A stretch of DNA of 52,914 bases from a virus. The stretch covers positions 1 through 52,914 of IMG/VR virus record IMGVR_UViG_3300009506_000044, one strand, 5' to 3'. The notes beneath the pieces are model-generated. The model made no database searches. It worked only from the letters and a program-made list of their open reading frames with translations, and was not told the origin of the DNA. Positions 25,539 to 32,137 of this stretch are shown piece by piece; position 1 is the first letter of the stretch, and each line of letters starts with the position of its first letter. The position numbers and the translations under genes were made by a program.

Positions 25539-25926
25539 AGCATAAAGCATGCTAAAATCTACCTTTTTAATCGCGGCGCTGTTGGCCGGCTGCGTGTCGC
25601 TGCCGGACCAGATCGCCGTGCGGTGCTGGTAGATCAGCGAATCTCCGCAGCAGGCCGCTACGCGGACATACGCGCACCTGCGAGAGTTGCAGTATCGCAA
25701 CGTGCAGCGCTGCTACGGAACTATCTACTCTCTGAAACATGGCGCTCATCGGGGCTGGTGGTGTCGTGCCACGAGCGACGATGGCGAGGATATTATAATT
25801 GATCCGGGCGCCAGGTGTGGATTGACGGTCATGAGCGCCGACCTGCACGGCGGTCTCTACGTTGCGCTCTGGACACGCAGCGGGTCTCCGAGCACCGCAA
25901 AATCACAGTAGGGCATGCTTTATGCT
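25539..25926. repeat. 14-base inverted repeat flanking the lipoprotein frame
   Basis: AGCATAAAGCATGC at 25539-25552 matches the reverse complement of GCATGCTTTATGCT at 25913-25926 exactly. The two copies bracket the interrupted lipoprotein frame. The left copy overlaps its start codon, and the right copy directly precedes a terminator. Confidence 0.5.
25549..25911 (+). pseudogene. Lipoprotein frame interrupted by an amber codon
   Basis: ATG 25549 has TAGGAG 8 bases upstream. It opens with a typical signal peptide and lipobox (LIAALLAGC, Cys at residue 15). TAG at 25630-25632 stops the frame after 27 residues, but the same frame then stays open for 92 codons, including YGTIYSLKHGAHRGWWCRAT. 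The full frame would be a 119-residue lipoprotein. It may be a broken gene, an amber-suppressed product, or a short lipopeptide followed by a separate product from TTG 25687. Other genes here end with TAG, so global recoding is not supported. Confidence 0.6.
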
Positions 25927-25928
25927 CT

Positions 25929-25958
25929 GCCCCTCCCATGCTGCGGGAGGGGCCTTTT
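25929..25958 (+). terminator. Rho-independent terminator
   Basis: GCCCCTCCC at 25929-25937 pairs with GGGAGGGGC at 25945-25953, with a 7-base loop and TTTT at 25955-25958. It ends the fibre-lipoprotein transcript. Confidence 0.75.
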
Positions 25959-25973
25959 GAGGTTAAAAATGAA

Positions 25974-26111
25974 ATGGAATGTACGCACTGTGGGATGGTT
26001 TTTCAGGGCGATCCGCCGCCGCCTGATTGCCCTGTGATTTGCGTTTGCGGTGAAGCGTTTTACCCGTTTTGCGCTGATATTATCGAGTTTCCGCATCTGA
26101 TCGGATGGTAA
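25974..26111 (+). CDS. Small zinc-ribbon protein
   Basis: A 45-residue protein: CTHC near the N-terminus and CPVICVCG in the middle, then FYPFCAD. Two Cys pairs suggest a zinc ribbon. ATG 25974 has GAGGTT 8 bases upstream. The gene lies between two terminators and would be read through the first only partly. Confidence 0.45.
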   Translation: MECTHCGMVFQGDPPPPDCPVICVCGEAFYPFCADIIEFPHLIGW

Positions 26112-26148
26112 TATCAGCGAGTGACTGGACACCATCTTCCATACCACG

Positions 26149-26178
26149 CCGGCCTGGCGCACAGCAGGCCGGTTTTTT
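26149..26178 (+). terminator. Rho-independent terminator of the rightward late genes
   Basis: CCGGCCTG at 26149-26156 and CAGGCCGG at 26165-26172 form a perfect 8-pair stem with an 8-base loop, followed by TTTTTT at 26173-26178. It marks the end of late rightward transcription before the convergent operon. Confidence 0.85.
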
Positions 26179-26193
26179 CATTGCGGGAAAAAG

Positions 26194-26234
26194 TAGACAC
26201 GGTGTCTACTTTTCGAAAGTAGACACCGTGTCTA
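26194..26234. repeat. Perfect 41-base inverted repeat between convergent operons
   Basis: Arms 26194-26212 and 26216-26234 are exact reverse complements, separated by TCG. Each arm is itself built on a near-palindrome (TAGACACGGTGTCTA and TAGACACCGTGTCTA), so the site is two operator-like elements in mirror image. It lies between two terminators that face each other. A repressor operator, an insulator or a recombination site are all possible. Confidence 0.7.
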
Positions 26235-26235
26235 T

Positions 26236-26266
26236 AGGCAAAAAAATACCCTCCGGTATGGAGGGG
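26236..26266 (-). terminator. Terminator of the leftward early operon
   Basis: On the minus strand, CCCTCC-ATACC-GGAGGG is followed by TATTTTTTT. It would end transcripts coming from the leftward genes at 26.3-28.4 kb. Confidence 0.7.
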
Positions 26267-26291
26267 TGGGTGCGTATTGATCAATCCTGGC

Positions 26292-26837
26292 CTAGTCATC
26301 TCGATTGTGCGAGACGCCTAATGGCGGATGTGCAGGTAGGTGCACATCCAGCCGGTTGTAAAGGAAACCGGCTCTACCTTCGAGTCTAACCAGTCGGTCT
26401 GGGGACTCGAATAGAAAAGTAGTTCCGTCCTTTCTGCGGACGGTTCCAATGGCCATGCGGCCTCCTAAGCGGCGGTCTTTATCCGTCTGGTTGTGGATCT
26501 CTCGGATGTCGAACCACATCCGCACCGGCCTGCGCCCATCAATGATCTCCTGGATCTGGCACATGGCCCTCCAGGAGATATAATCTAAAACCTGAGTGTC
26601 CTCGCATGGTGGTTCAATCCCATACGACTCCGCATTAAGCGCCGTCACCGGATCGAGCGTCCAGTGTCCCGGCAGCTCGTCGAGTTCATGGTGAGCCAGC
26701 AGGCAATCGATGGTCTCCTGCTTCGATCCGATGAGCACGTCGTCGTTCCCATCGTTTCCGGTATCCAGCGCCCAAACCTCCTGGCCCTGCATGATTGCAC
26801 GGGCGACTTCCCCACGAGTATGCGACTTGAAATTCAT
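26292..26837 (-). CDS. Unknown early protein, last gene of the leftward operon
   Basis: A 181-residue acidic protein (starts MNFKSHTRGEVARAIMQGQE) with no recognised domain. AAGGGAG lies upstream of the ATG. A 24-base perfect hairpin (GGATGTGCA/TGCACATCC, 26323-26346) falls inside its 3' end. By position it is an early, host-interaction type gene. Confidence 0.6.
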   Translation of the reverse strand: MNFKSHTRGEVARAIMQGQEVWALDTGNDGNDDVLIGSKQETIDCLLAHHELDELPGHWTLDPVTALNAESYGIEPPCEDTQVLDYISWRAMCQIQEIIDGRRPVRMWFDIREIHNQTDKDRRLGGRMAIGTVRRKDGTTFLFESPDRLVRLEGRAGFLYNRLDVHLPAHPPLGVSHNRDD

Positions 26838-26861
26838 GATATTCTCCCTTCATCTTATATA

Positions 26862-26892
26862 CGCGGCTGCCTGAGATTTTCTGACAGCCGCG
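26862..26892 (-). other. Intergenic hairpin upstream of the 26837 gene
   Basis: CGCGGCTG (26862-26869) and CAGCCGCG (26885-26892) are complementary with a 15-base loop, followed on the minus strand by an AT-rich spacer and the next ribosome site. No T-tract follows, so it is a processing or stabilising hairpin rather than a terminator. Confidence 0.45.
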
Positions 26893-26903
26893 CGGAAAAA
26901 AAT

Positions 26904-27278
26904 CTACCGGTCCCACGGCGACGGGACGAACGCCGCCGCCAGCCGCTGCAAACGTGCGCAGGCGACCACCAGCGCATCGTACTCCTGTCGTGTCTGGCAG
27001 GTGATCAGATCACCTCGGTGGGCTACCGAGGTGATCCATTTATGGTACGCCTCACCTGAGCCTTCCGTTTCAGGCGGAGCATAATCGGCCGCCACATCCC
27101 AGCAACGACATCCGTTTTCGTAGTATTCTACGAAAAACAGAGCCCGTTCTGGGCTATCCGGGACTCGCTTTTCCTCCCAGGGCGAGAAAAGCGCGTTCTG
27201 TACTAGATCCACGAAATTTTCGTGGATATCCTCGCCGTCCTTCGACATTTTTTGCGTTTCGTGTAGCGATACCATCAT
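26904..27278 (-). CDS. Unknown early protein
   Basis: A 124-residue acidic protein containing FFVEYYENGCRCWDVAADYA and a helical C-terminus ending PSPWDR. No family recognised. Start ATG 27278 was chosen because AGGAA precedes it; an ATG one codon later is equally good. It overlaps no neighbour, and a UUCG hairpin separates it from the upstream gene. Confidence 0.55.
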   Translation of the reverse strand: MMVSLHETQKMSKDGEDIHENFVDLVQNALFSPWEEKRVPDSPERALFFVEYYENGCRCWDVAADYAPPETEGSGEAYHKWITSVAHRGDLITCQTRQEYDALVVACARLQRLAAAFVPSPWDR

Positions 27279-27290
27279 TAGTTCCTTCCT

Positions 27291-27306
27291 GGGGGCCGAA
27301 GCCCCC
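27291..27306 (-). other. UUCG-capped intergenic hairpin, copy 1
   Basis: On the minus strand the RNA reads GGGGGC-UUCG-GCCCCC, a very stable tetraloop hairpin, placed just upstream of the AGGAA ribosome site of the next gene. Related copies occur at 27692 and 27982. Confidence 0.6.
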
Positions 27307-27313
27307 GTAAAAA

Positions 27314-27679
27314 TTACTTTAATGATTTGTAATAAATTTCTTCCAATTGCTTCCAATTCCACCCGCCACACATTCTTAAATCAAATTGAATTCGGCGTGG
27401 GCCTTCTTCAAAATCCGCTCCGTCAAAAATTTCCTGTAGCCATTCATTTTTGAATGGCCCTTCCAAAATCAGTAAATCTATTGGTCTCCCACCGTTTTGC
27501 CCCCAGGTCAATTCGTAGAGGTATCGATATACCTCATTTTTTATAGTTCCGAAGGGAGAGGTTAGTTTCACCTCGAACCCTTCACCAACCAAAAAATGTT
27601 CAGTGCGGGATTTATCTCCCGCTTCAATGTATCTTGCTTCATGCCGCAGCATGATAATACTGTTGCTGTCTTCCATCAT
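27314..27679 (-). CDS. Unknown early protein
   Basis: A 121-residue protein with a beta-rich start (HFLVGEGFEVKLTSPFGTIK) and helical end. No family recognised. ATG 27679 has AAAGGAA at good spacing; a TTG one codon upstream is less likely. Confidence 0.55.
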   Translation of the reverse strand: MMEDSNSIIMLRHEARYIEAGDKSRTEHFLVGEGFEVKLTSPFGTIKNEVYRYLYELTWGQNGGRPIDLLILEGPFKNEWLQEIFDGADFEEGPRRIQFDLRMCGGWNWKQLEEIYYKSLK

Positions 27680-27691
27680 CAATTCCTTTCT

Positions 27692-27705
27692 GGGGGCCGG
27701 CCCCC
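27692..27705 (-). other. G/C intergenic palindrome, copy 2
   Basis: GGGGGCCGGCCCCC sits at the same place relative to the next ribosome site as the two UUCG hairpins, but the TTCG loop has been lost, leaving a self-complementary element. Confidence 0.5.
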
Positions 27706-27720
27706 GTTGTGGTTATTGCT

Positions 27721-27966
27721 TTAAAAGACGGCGTCAAACTCCGCTTGATCGCCGTCTTCCATCTCTTCCATTTCTTCCGCCAGAGCGTACAGATCAGCCA
27801 GTACTGCCTGGCTGGAGATTTCCTCTTCCGCCATCTCCACCGCCGTGGAGATGTCTTCCGCGCCTTCCGACTTCGCCCAGGAAATCCAGGCGCAACTAAT
27901 CTGTCGCGTCGTATACGGTGGCATCGTCGTAAGGTGCCCGGCTTCAATCAGTCCTTGCATGTTCAT
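27721..27966 (-). CDS. Small acidic early protein
   Basis: An 81-residue protein rich in Glu, Asp and Ala with a helical C-terminus (LADLYALAEEMEEMEDGDQA). The acidity recalls DNA-mimic host-takeover or anti-restriction proteins, which is speculation. ATG 27966 was chosen over 27972 because of spacing to AAAGGAA. Confidence 0.5.
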   Translation of the reverse strand: MNMQGLIEAGHLTTMPPYTTRQISCAWISWAKSEGAEDISTAVEMAEEEISSQAVLADLYALAEEMEEMEDGDQAEFDAVF

Positions 27967-27981
27967 GATCATTTCCTTTCT

Positions 27982-27997
27982 GGGGGCCGAAGCCCCC
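27982..27997 (-). other. UUCG-capped intergenic hairpin, copy 3
   Basis: Same GGGGGC-UUCG-GCCCCC hairpin as at 27291, again immediately upstream of an AAAGGA ribosome site on the minus strand. Confidence 0.6.
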
Positions 27998-28004
27998 GCA
28001 AAAA

Positions 28005-28169
28005 TTACGCCACCAGCGCCGCGACCACCGCGCCGCCATCCTCGGGATCGATCCCACGGTCAGCGCACCAGCGCTGATAATCCGCCTCCATGCAGGCGGA
28101 CATGCAGTTCATCCCGTGGCAGTACGGGCAGCGACCATCATGGTCGCAAAATTGGTCTTGACTGATCAT
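28005..28169 (-). CDS. Small cysteine-rich (zinc) protein
   Basis: A 54-residue protein starting MISQDQFCDHDGRCPYCHGM. It holds C8, C14, C17, C22, C26 and C35, with CPYC as a likely metal knuckle. GGAGT precedes ATG 28169. No family recognised. Confidence 0.5.
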   Translation of the reverse strand: MISQDQFCDHDGRCPYCHGMNCMSACMEADYQRWCADRGIDPEDGGAVVAALVA

Positions 28170-28210
28170 GATCTACTCCTTATAATATCATTAGAAACAT
28201 TCGAACATCA

Positions 28211-28235
28211 AGGCCCTGGTTCGCGCCGGGGCCTT
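28211..28235 (-). other. Intergenic hairpin
   Basis: AAGGCCC and GGGGCCTT arms enclose a GC-rich loop upstream of the zinc-protein gene on the minus strand. It follows the same pattern as the other operon hairpins. Confidence 0.4.
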
Positions 28236-28249
28236 ACGCTATTACCAGG

Positions 28250-28378
28250 TTAGATCTTGACCTGTTTCTGCGGAACCTGAATCTCGTAGCCTTCGCTTTC
28301 GATCCGGCCCAAAAAACCCTGGATGTCGTCCTTCTCGCCGAACAGGGTCGTCATGATTTTTTCGATCAGCTTTTTCAT
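28250..28378 (-). CDS. 42-residue leading peptide of the leftward operon
   Basis: A small basic-acidic protein, MKKLIEKIMTTLFGEKDD then IQGFLGRIESEGYEIQVPQK. An AAGGAG site precedes ATG 28378, and the promoter lies about 50 bases upstream. It is the first gene of the leftward early transcript. No family recognised. Confidence 0.55.
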   Translation of the reverse strand: MKKLIEKIMTTLFGEKDDIQGFLGRIESEGYEIQVPQKQVKI

Positions 28379-28423
28379 CTCGTTCTCCTTTTTGGTTTAG
28401 GTTTTTGTTTTCAACGCTATTAT

Positions 28424-28452
28424 ATTATAGCACAAACTGAGCCAAAAGTCAA
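28424..28452 (-). promoter_or_regulatory. Leftward early promoter (sigma70 type)
   Basis: On the minus strand TTGACT is followed by a 17-base spacer and a perfect TATAAT. It is the strongest promoter in the window by eye and should drive the leftward genes down to 26.3 kb. Confidence 0.85.
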
Positions 28453-28617
28453 GCACGTGCGAAAAAAATTTGCACATTGGAGAAAAAAATATAGGATCAG
28501 GTCTGTAGGCCAATAAAATAAAGGCTTTCAGAACGATGTGCTTTTTCTACAGAAAAAAATATTTTTTCTCGCATGAGAATCAGACCGTGCCAAACTGTTA
28601 AAAACATGTTGTTCACA

Positions 28618-28733
28618 TGCAAGAAAAGCCTGACAGTGCAATAAAAACATTGCAGTTTAGCGCTCTATCCCAGCAAAATCAAGCATCTCCGCTTGTGCAA
28701 GAAAAACCTGACAGAGAAAGAAAAAACATGCAG
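28618..28733. repeat. Two 38-base imperfect direct repeats in the AT-rich gap
   Basis: 28618-28655 and 28696-28733 both begin TGCAAGAAAA and continue CCTGACAG, and end GCAG, spaced 78 bases start to start. Between 28453 and 28796 no gene is seen. The gap is AT-rich with several runs of A. A 17-base piece of the first copy recurs at the right end of the window (52765). Confidence 0.6.
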
Positions 28734-28796
28734 CCTTGAGACGCCCATAAATACTGCGGTTCAGAGCAGCAACAGGGGTCGAGTGCTATTTTTCTC

Positions 28797-29027
28797 TCAC
28801 ATTGCCTGTATCGTAGGGTCGTATCTTCTGCGATAAGCGACGGTTTTCTTTAGTCCGTCCAGACATACGTCCGTCCAAACCCATTTTGTCCCTTTCGTTT
28901 CGACGTCCGGTTCCGGGAATTCTCCCCGGTCAATCATGCGTTTGACTGTGGACCAGTTTACTCCCAAATATTCAGCGGCGGCCGTCTTGCCGACGATGAT
29001 GCAATTATCGATTACAACGTGTTTCAT
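28797..29027 (-). CDS. AlpA/excisionase-like helix-turn-helix protein
   Basis: A 76-residue protein with the HTH_17 pattern: VGKTAAAEYLGVNWSTVKRM then IDRGEFPEPDV. Such proteins act as excisionases or transcription regulators. TAGGAGG precedes ATG 29027. It diverges from the 29143 gene across an operator-like region, so it may regulate that promoter. No integrase is found to partner with. Confidence 0.7.
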   Translation of the reverse strand: MKHVVIDNCIIVGKTAAAEYLGVNWSTVKRMIDRGEFPEPDVETKGTKWVWTDVCLDGLKKTVAYRRRYDPTIQAM

Positions 29028-29080
29028 GTGCCCTCCTATATTAATGTAATATATTATTTGCCACGTGCCACATTCGGCAC

Positions 29081-29121
29081 GCATCTTGCGCAATATGTGT
29101 GCCACATTTTGCGCAAGATGC
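29081..29121. promoter_or_regulatory. Inverted repeat in the divergent intergenic region
   Basis: GCATCTTGCGCAA (29081-29093) and TTGCGCAAGATGC (29109-29121) are perfect 13-base arms 15 bases apart. GTGCCACATT occurs twice nearby. The site lies between the HTH gene and the rightward genes, as an operator would. Confidence 0.6.
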
Positions 29122-29142
29122 TACCTACAATCTGGAGAGAAG

Positions 29143-29610
29143 ATGGAAGCAAAAATAACGGTGATATATAACGTCAGTCACGTTGAGTATCCTGGCGCTA
29201 GAATATGGTGTCACGGTATCACAATAGACAATACACGCGAAGAAACGTTAGTGAGTAGGCAGCTGCGCGGATTTACTTATGGTGGCATGCCGGTTTTCAC
29301 AATATGGTTAAACGATGCGGAAGTGAAAATAAAAAACCGCAAGGGCGGAAATATCGTCATGCCCAAACATGACGACAAAATACTCAACATGGACTCTGGC
29401 GTTGAAATTAATTTCGAAAACAGTGCAGGAGAACCAGGAATAATATTGGCGATCAGGGAAGACCCCCGGCAATCCATTAAAATCTGTCAGGCAGAAAAAC
29501 AGCCATTCGGAGATTCTGCCGACATGCTAATATTGCCGTATTGCGGTGGTATAAACTATCCTAAAGTTGTATGGCTGCCGAAGCATATGGCGATGCAAAA
29601 AGTTTTCTAA
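29143..29610 (+). CDS. Unknown early protein
   Basis: A 155-residue protein, beta-rich (EAKITVIYNVSHVEYPGARI), preceded by GGAGAG. No family recognised. It is the first gene after the divergent operator. Confidence 0.55.
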   Translation: MEAKITVIYNVSHVEYPGARIWCHGITIDNTREETLVSRQLRGFTYGGMPVFTIWLNDAEVKIKNRKGGNIVMPKHDDKILNMDSGVEINFENSAGEPGIILAIREDPRQSIKICQAEKQPFGDSADMLILPYCGGINYPKVVWLPKHMAMQKVF

Positions 29611-29658
29611 AAAACGACTGATAAATAGTATTATGTTGCATTCGCAGGAGAGCGAAAA

Positions 29659-30162
29659 ATGAATATAACAGATTGCTCGGGGCTGAAAGGAGACTTGGAA
29701 GAAGCTGGATACACGGTGTCATGCTGCCAGCATTGCCACAACGACAGCCTGGATAATTACACCGTCGTTGATGGCGATACGATATACTGCTGTTGCAGTG
29801 TTGCAATGGCAGCGATGCGACACCTTGATTATGAGGTGTCGTTTGGCAGTTGCCACGGAGACGTATGCGACTGGTTGCGCGGATTTACCGGTGCAGAACC
29901 TGGCGCCACCATAAAGGCAGGGGACAAGATTTACCTGCCAGATGGCCGCGAAGGTGTTGCCGTGAAGCCGGAAGACGTCGGCCTGGAGTTCACTAAAATA
30001 ACGGGATTCAACGATAACACCACAAAGGAACGTCCGTTTGACATTCTGGAGGACATTGCATCAGAGCAAACCTACATGCAGCACGAGCTGAAGGGACTGG
30101 ACGAACTGGTCGCTGCGGTCAACCGGCTCGCCGCCGCACTGGAGAATAGAAATGAGCGATGA
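29659..30162 (+). CDS. Unknown protein with Cys-rich N-terminus
   Basis: A 167-residue protein. The N-terminal half contains two Cys clusters (CCQHC and CCCS) and a conserved-looking GSCHGDVCDWL; the C-terminal helix (LVAAVNRLAAALENRNE) may oligomerise. AGGAGAG lies upstream of the ATG. No family recognised. Confidence 0.55.
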   Translation: MNITDCSGLKGDLEEAGYTVSCCQHCHNDSLDNYTVVDGDTIYCCCSVAMAAMRHLDYEVSFGSCHGDVCDWLRGFTGAEPGATIKAGDKIYLPDGREGVAVKPEDVGLEFTKITGFNDNTTKERPFDILEDIASEQTYMQHELKGLDELVAAVNRLAAALENRNER

Positions 30163-30394
30163 AGACAAAATCGAAAAAACAAAACGCATGATTCTGGAGG
30201 GCATCACCGTCGAAGAGACGGTCACGCCGCAGGACGAGTTCGACGCGGCACCGGTGCGGGTGTGCCACGCGGAGCGAAAAATCGTAATCGACATGACGTA
30301 TGTTCTGGCGCGCCATCCGGCGTACATGCTGGAGATGACACGGCGCGAGGAGTTCACCGGAGACGGCGCGCAGGTGGAGGTGCCACGTGTCTGA
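30152..30394 (+). CDS. Small protein, unknown
   Basis: An 80-residue protein overlapping the previous gene by 11 bases. It opens with MSDEDKIEKTKRMILEGITV. No family recognised. Confidence 0.45.
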   Translation: MSDEDKIEKTKRMILEGITVEETVTPQDEFDAAPVRVCHAERKIVIDMTYVLARHPAYMLEMTRREEFTGDGAQVEVPRV

Positions 30395-30539
30395 ATTCCA
30401 CTGTTCCGCCTGCGGTGAAACCTGGCCAGGCGAGCGCTGGCCGTGGCCACATTGCCCGCGATGCGGAGGGAAACTTAGTCCTGCGGTATATTTTCGGGAG
30501 GTGCATGCGGATGCGCAAGGCAAGGCAACAGAAACGTAA
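30387..30539 (+). CDS. Zinc-ribbon small protein
   Basis: A 50-residue protein starting with GTG and overlapping the previous gene. Two knuckles, CSACG near residue 6 and CPRCGG near residue 23, form a standard zinc ribbon. No further function visible. Confidence 0.55.
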   Translation: MSEFHCSACGETWPGERWPWPHCPRCGGKLSPAVYFREVHADAQGKATET

Positions 30540-30738
30540 GCGGAATTTCGATTACGACCCGGCCGGTCGCGGGCCGTGCCAGATTGGCGACGGCTACCAG
30601 TGCCAGGGGATCGCCACGCGTGAGTGCGACAACTGCGGGGCGTGGGTGTGCCACGTCCACGCACGAAAAAAATCGTGGGTGCAGTACCCCACGCAGCGGT
30701 GGGTTTGTGCCCAATGCATGGTAGAGAGGGATGAATGA
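30511..30738 (+). CDS. Zinc-finger small protein
   Basis: A 75-residue basic protein: Arg/Lys-rich N-terminus, then CQGIATRECDNCGAWVCHVH, ending WVCAQCMVERDE. The Cys/His spacing resembles a B-box or AN1-like zinc finger. GGGAGG precedes the chosen ATG 30511; ATG 30505 is too close to it. Confidence 0.55.
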   Translation: MRKARQQKRKRNFDYDPAGRGPCQIGDGYQCQGIATRECDNCGAWVCHVHARKKSWVQYPTQRWVCAQCMVERDE

Positions 30739-30907
30739 AAATATGAAATACATCGCATCAGCAGAAAACATAACGGTCGTTTGCGATTATTGCGGAAAGC
30801 AAATCCGCATCATGGGACGCGTCGAGCATGGCGACGTCCTGCAGTGCCAGTGCGGATCACACTTGAGATTCTGCGTGGTGCTGTGTTCAGGAGGCACAGG
30901 TCGATAG
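30731..30907 (+). CDS. Zinc-ribbon small protein
   Basis: A 58-residue protein with CDYCGK and CQCGS knuckles, overlapping the previous stop. It is the fourth small zinc protein in a row. Start 30731 has GAGAGGG close upstream; ATG 30743 is a weaker alternative. Confidence 0.5.
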   Translation: MNENMKYIASAENITVVCDYCGKQIRIMGRVEHGDVLQCQCGSHLRFCVVLCSGGTGR

Positions 30908-30938
30908 CATGACGGAGAGTATGCTGTCGAATGCCACG

Positions 30939-30966
30939 GCGGCATGGTGTAATGGATAGTTTCGTC
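30939..30966 (+). other. tRNA-like 5' fragment
   Basis: GGCGGCATGGTGTAATGG looks like a tRNA acceptor and D-arm start. No anticodon arm or T-loop follows. It could be a tRNA relic. The rest of the 230-base gap (30908-31137) holds no convincing gene, only a 36-codon frame from 30969 without a ribosome site, and the promoter listed next. Confidence 0.3.
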
Positions 30967-31087
30967 TGATGCGCTACTCCACCGGCTCGCTGACGATTTT
31001 TCTATTGCGCTACGGCACGGGTTTCGCTACAGTATGCGCACGGGAATTGTTGGCGAAGATTTTTTTTGCTGCGCCCTGATTTTTTTG

Positions 31088-31116
31088 TTGACCATCTCCG
31101 GTTGCCCTGGTATAAT
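31088..31116 (+). promoter_or_regulatory. Promoter of the XRE regulator
   Basis: TTGACC at 31088-31093, 17-base spacer and TATAAT at 31111-31116. The start codon of the regulator is 22 bases downstream of the -10, leaving a short leader with GGAGG. Confidence 0.85.
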
Positions 31117-31137
31117 TACGGTACGAATGGAGGCGAT

Positions 31138-31371
31138 ATGGATATAAAAAGACTCGTAGGAATAAATATAAAGCTGCTAAGAGTTAAGCTCGAATTGAGC
31201 CAAGAAGAATTCGGCAATCGCATCGGGATGGCGGCAACCTCAATATCTGATTGGGAAGCAGGAAAAACAGACATCAGGATTTCAAGCATAGAAAAAATGT
31301 GTGATGAATTCAACACAAGTCTATGTTACTTTTTTACACCTTTTGAGATAAACAAGAAAACCGCCGACTGA
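31138..31371 (+). CDS. Cro/CI-like repressor
   Basis: A 77-residue XRE-family regulator. The helix-turn-helix is clear: LSQEEFGNRIGMAATSISDW then EAGKTDIRISSIEKM, with an Asn/Cys end (CDEFNTSLCYFF). No C-terminal peptidase domain is present, so it is more Cro-like than CI-like. It has its own strong promoter. TGATCA sites follow immediately (see 31375). Confidence 0.8.
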   Translation: MDIKRLVGINIKLLRVKLELSQEEFGNRIGMAATSISDWEAGKTDIRISSIEKMCDEFNTSLCYFFTPFEINKKTAD

Positions 31372-31374
31372 TTT

Positions 31375-31412
31375 TTGATCAGCCCGCGTGATCACCAGTA
31401 AGTTGATCAGCC
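31375..31412. promoter_or_regulatory. Cluster of TGATCA operator-like sites
   Basis: TTGATCAGCC occurs exactly at 31375-31384 and 31403-31412, with another TGATCA at 31389-31394. They lie right behind the repressor gene and before the next start, as self-regulatory sites would. Confidence 0.5.
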
Positions 31413-31431
31413 AGATCAGGAGGAAATGCGA

Positions 31432-31965
31432 ATGTCTTATTGCTCGCTGAAAGTTGCCCACAAAAGATGCGTAAAAACATACCAGCGGTTCCAAAATTCA
31501 TGGGGAGGTCATGCATACATCTGGGATAGCATATACAAAAAATACCTGAAAGATCCCGATAAGCCTGACTGGCAGGACAACTGGCTGATCATGGCATCAA
31601 AACACGATAGCAAACTATGGCATACACACGAAGACTTGTCTATCCCTCAATGGATTAGGACAATACTCGTATCAACGTGGGATTGGTCAATAACTGAGAG
31701 AGATAAACTGCCGAAATACGCGGGATATTTGAGGCGGTTTTGCGACGTGTTCCCGTCAGGAGAGAATGCTGCCAATCATTTACCGTCTTGGGCGAGAGAA
31801 ATAGAGACGATTTACAAGGAAAAGCCGGGATGCGTTGGCATATGCTACCATGCAACCTCGGTATCTAATGACGTTTGGGATGGATACAATCCATCTACGG
31901 GAGAACATTTTTTAACATTCGAGGTAATTTCGTCCATAGGATTATCCATGCCGATTGATTGTTGA
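31432..31965 (+). CDS. Unknown protein downstream of the repressor
   Basis: A 177-residue protein beginning MSYCSLKVAHKRCVKTYQRF, rich in Trp and Tyr, with a helical first half. No family recognised. ATG 31432 was preferred over ATG 31426 because AGGAGGAA lies 8 bases upstream. It probably shares the regulator transcript. Confidence 0.5.
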   Translation: MSYCSLKVAHKRCVKTYQRFQNSWGGHAYIWDSIYKKYLKDPDKPDWQDNWLIMASKHDSKLWHTHEDLSIPQWIRTILVSTWDWSITERDKLPKYAGYLRRFCDVFPSGENAANHLPSWAREIETIYKEKPGCVGICYHATSVSNDVWDGYNPSTGEHFLTFEVISSIGLSMPIDC

Positions 31966-32137
31966 TCAATCTCGGTTGATCCCCGTAGCGTAGAGTTTAC
32001 CGGCCGGGGGGTTGAGTTTGCCGACCCGCCCCCCGAGCCTTTCGTACGGGACGCGTGCATTGCATACGGCCCGCTGCAATTGTACCACAATCGAAAAGGA
32101 GGTCAAGAAATCATGGGCGACATGATTTTTTATCACT

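Noticed and set aside
25549-25911. Phage-wide TAG recoding
   Set aside because: Several well-defined genes end with TAG (for example at 4893, 12143, 21935), so only this frame is affected.
26194-26234. Protelomerase telomere site
   Set aside because: The palindrome resembles such sites, but no protelomerase is recognised and no linear plasmid features are seen.
30939-31010. Complete tRNA gene
   Set aside because: Only the 5' half can be drawn; no anticodon stem or T-loop.
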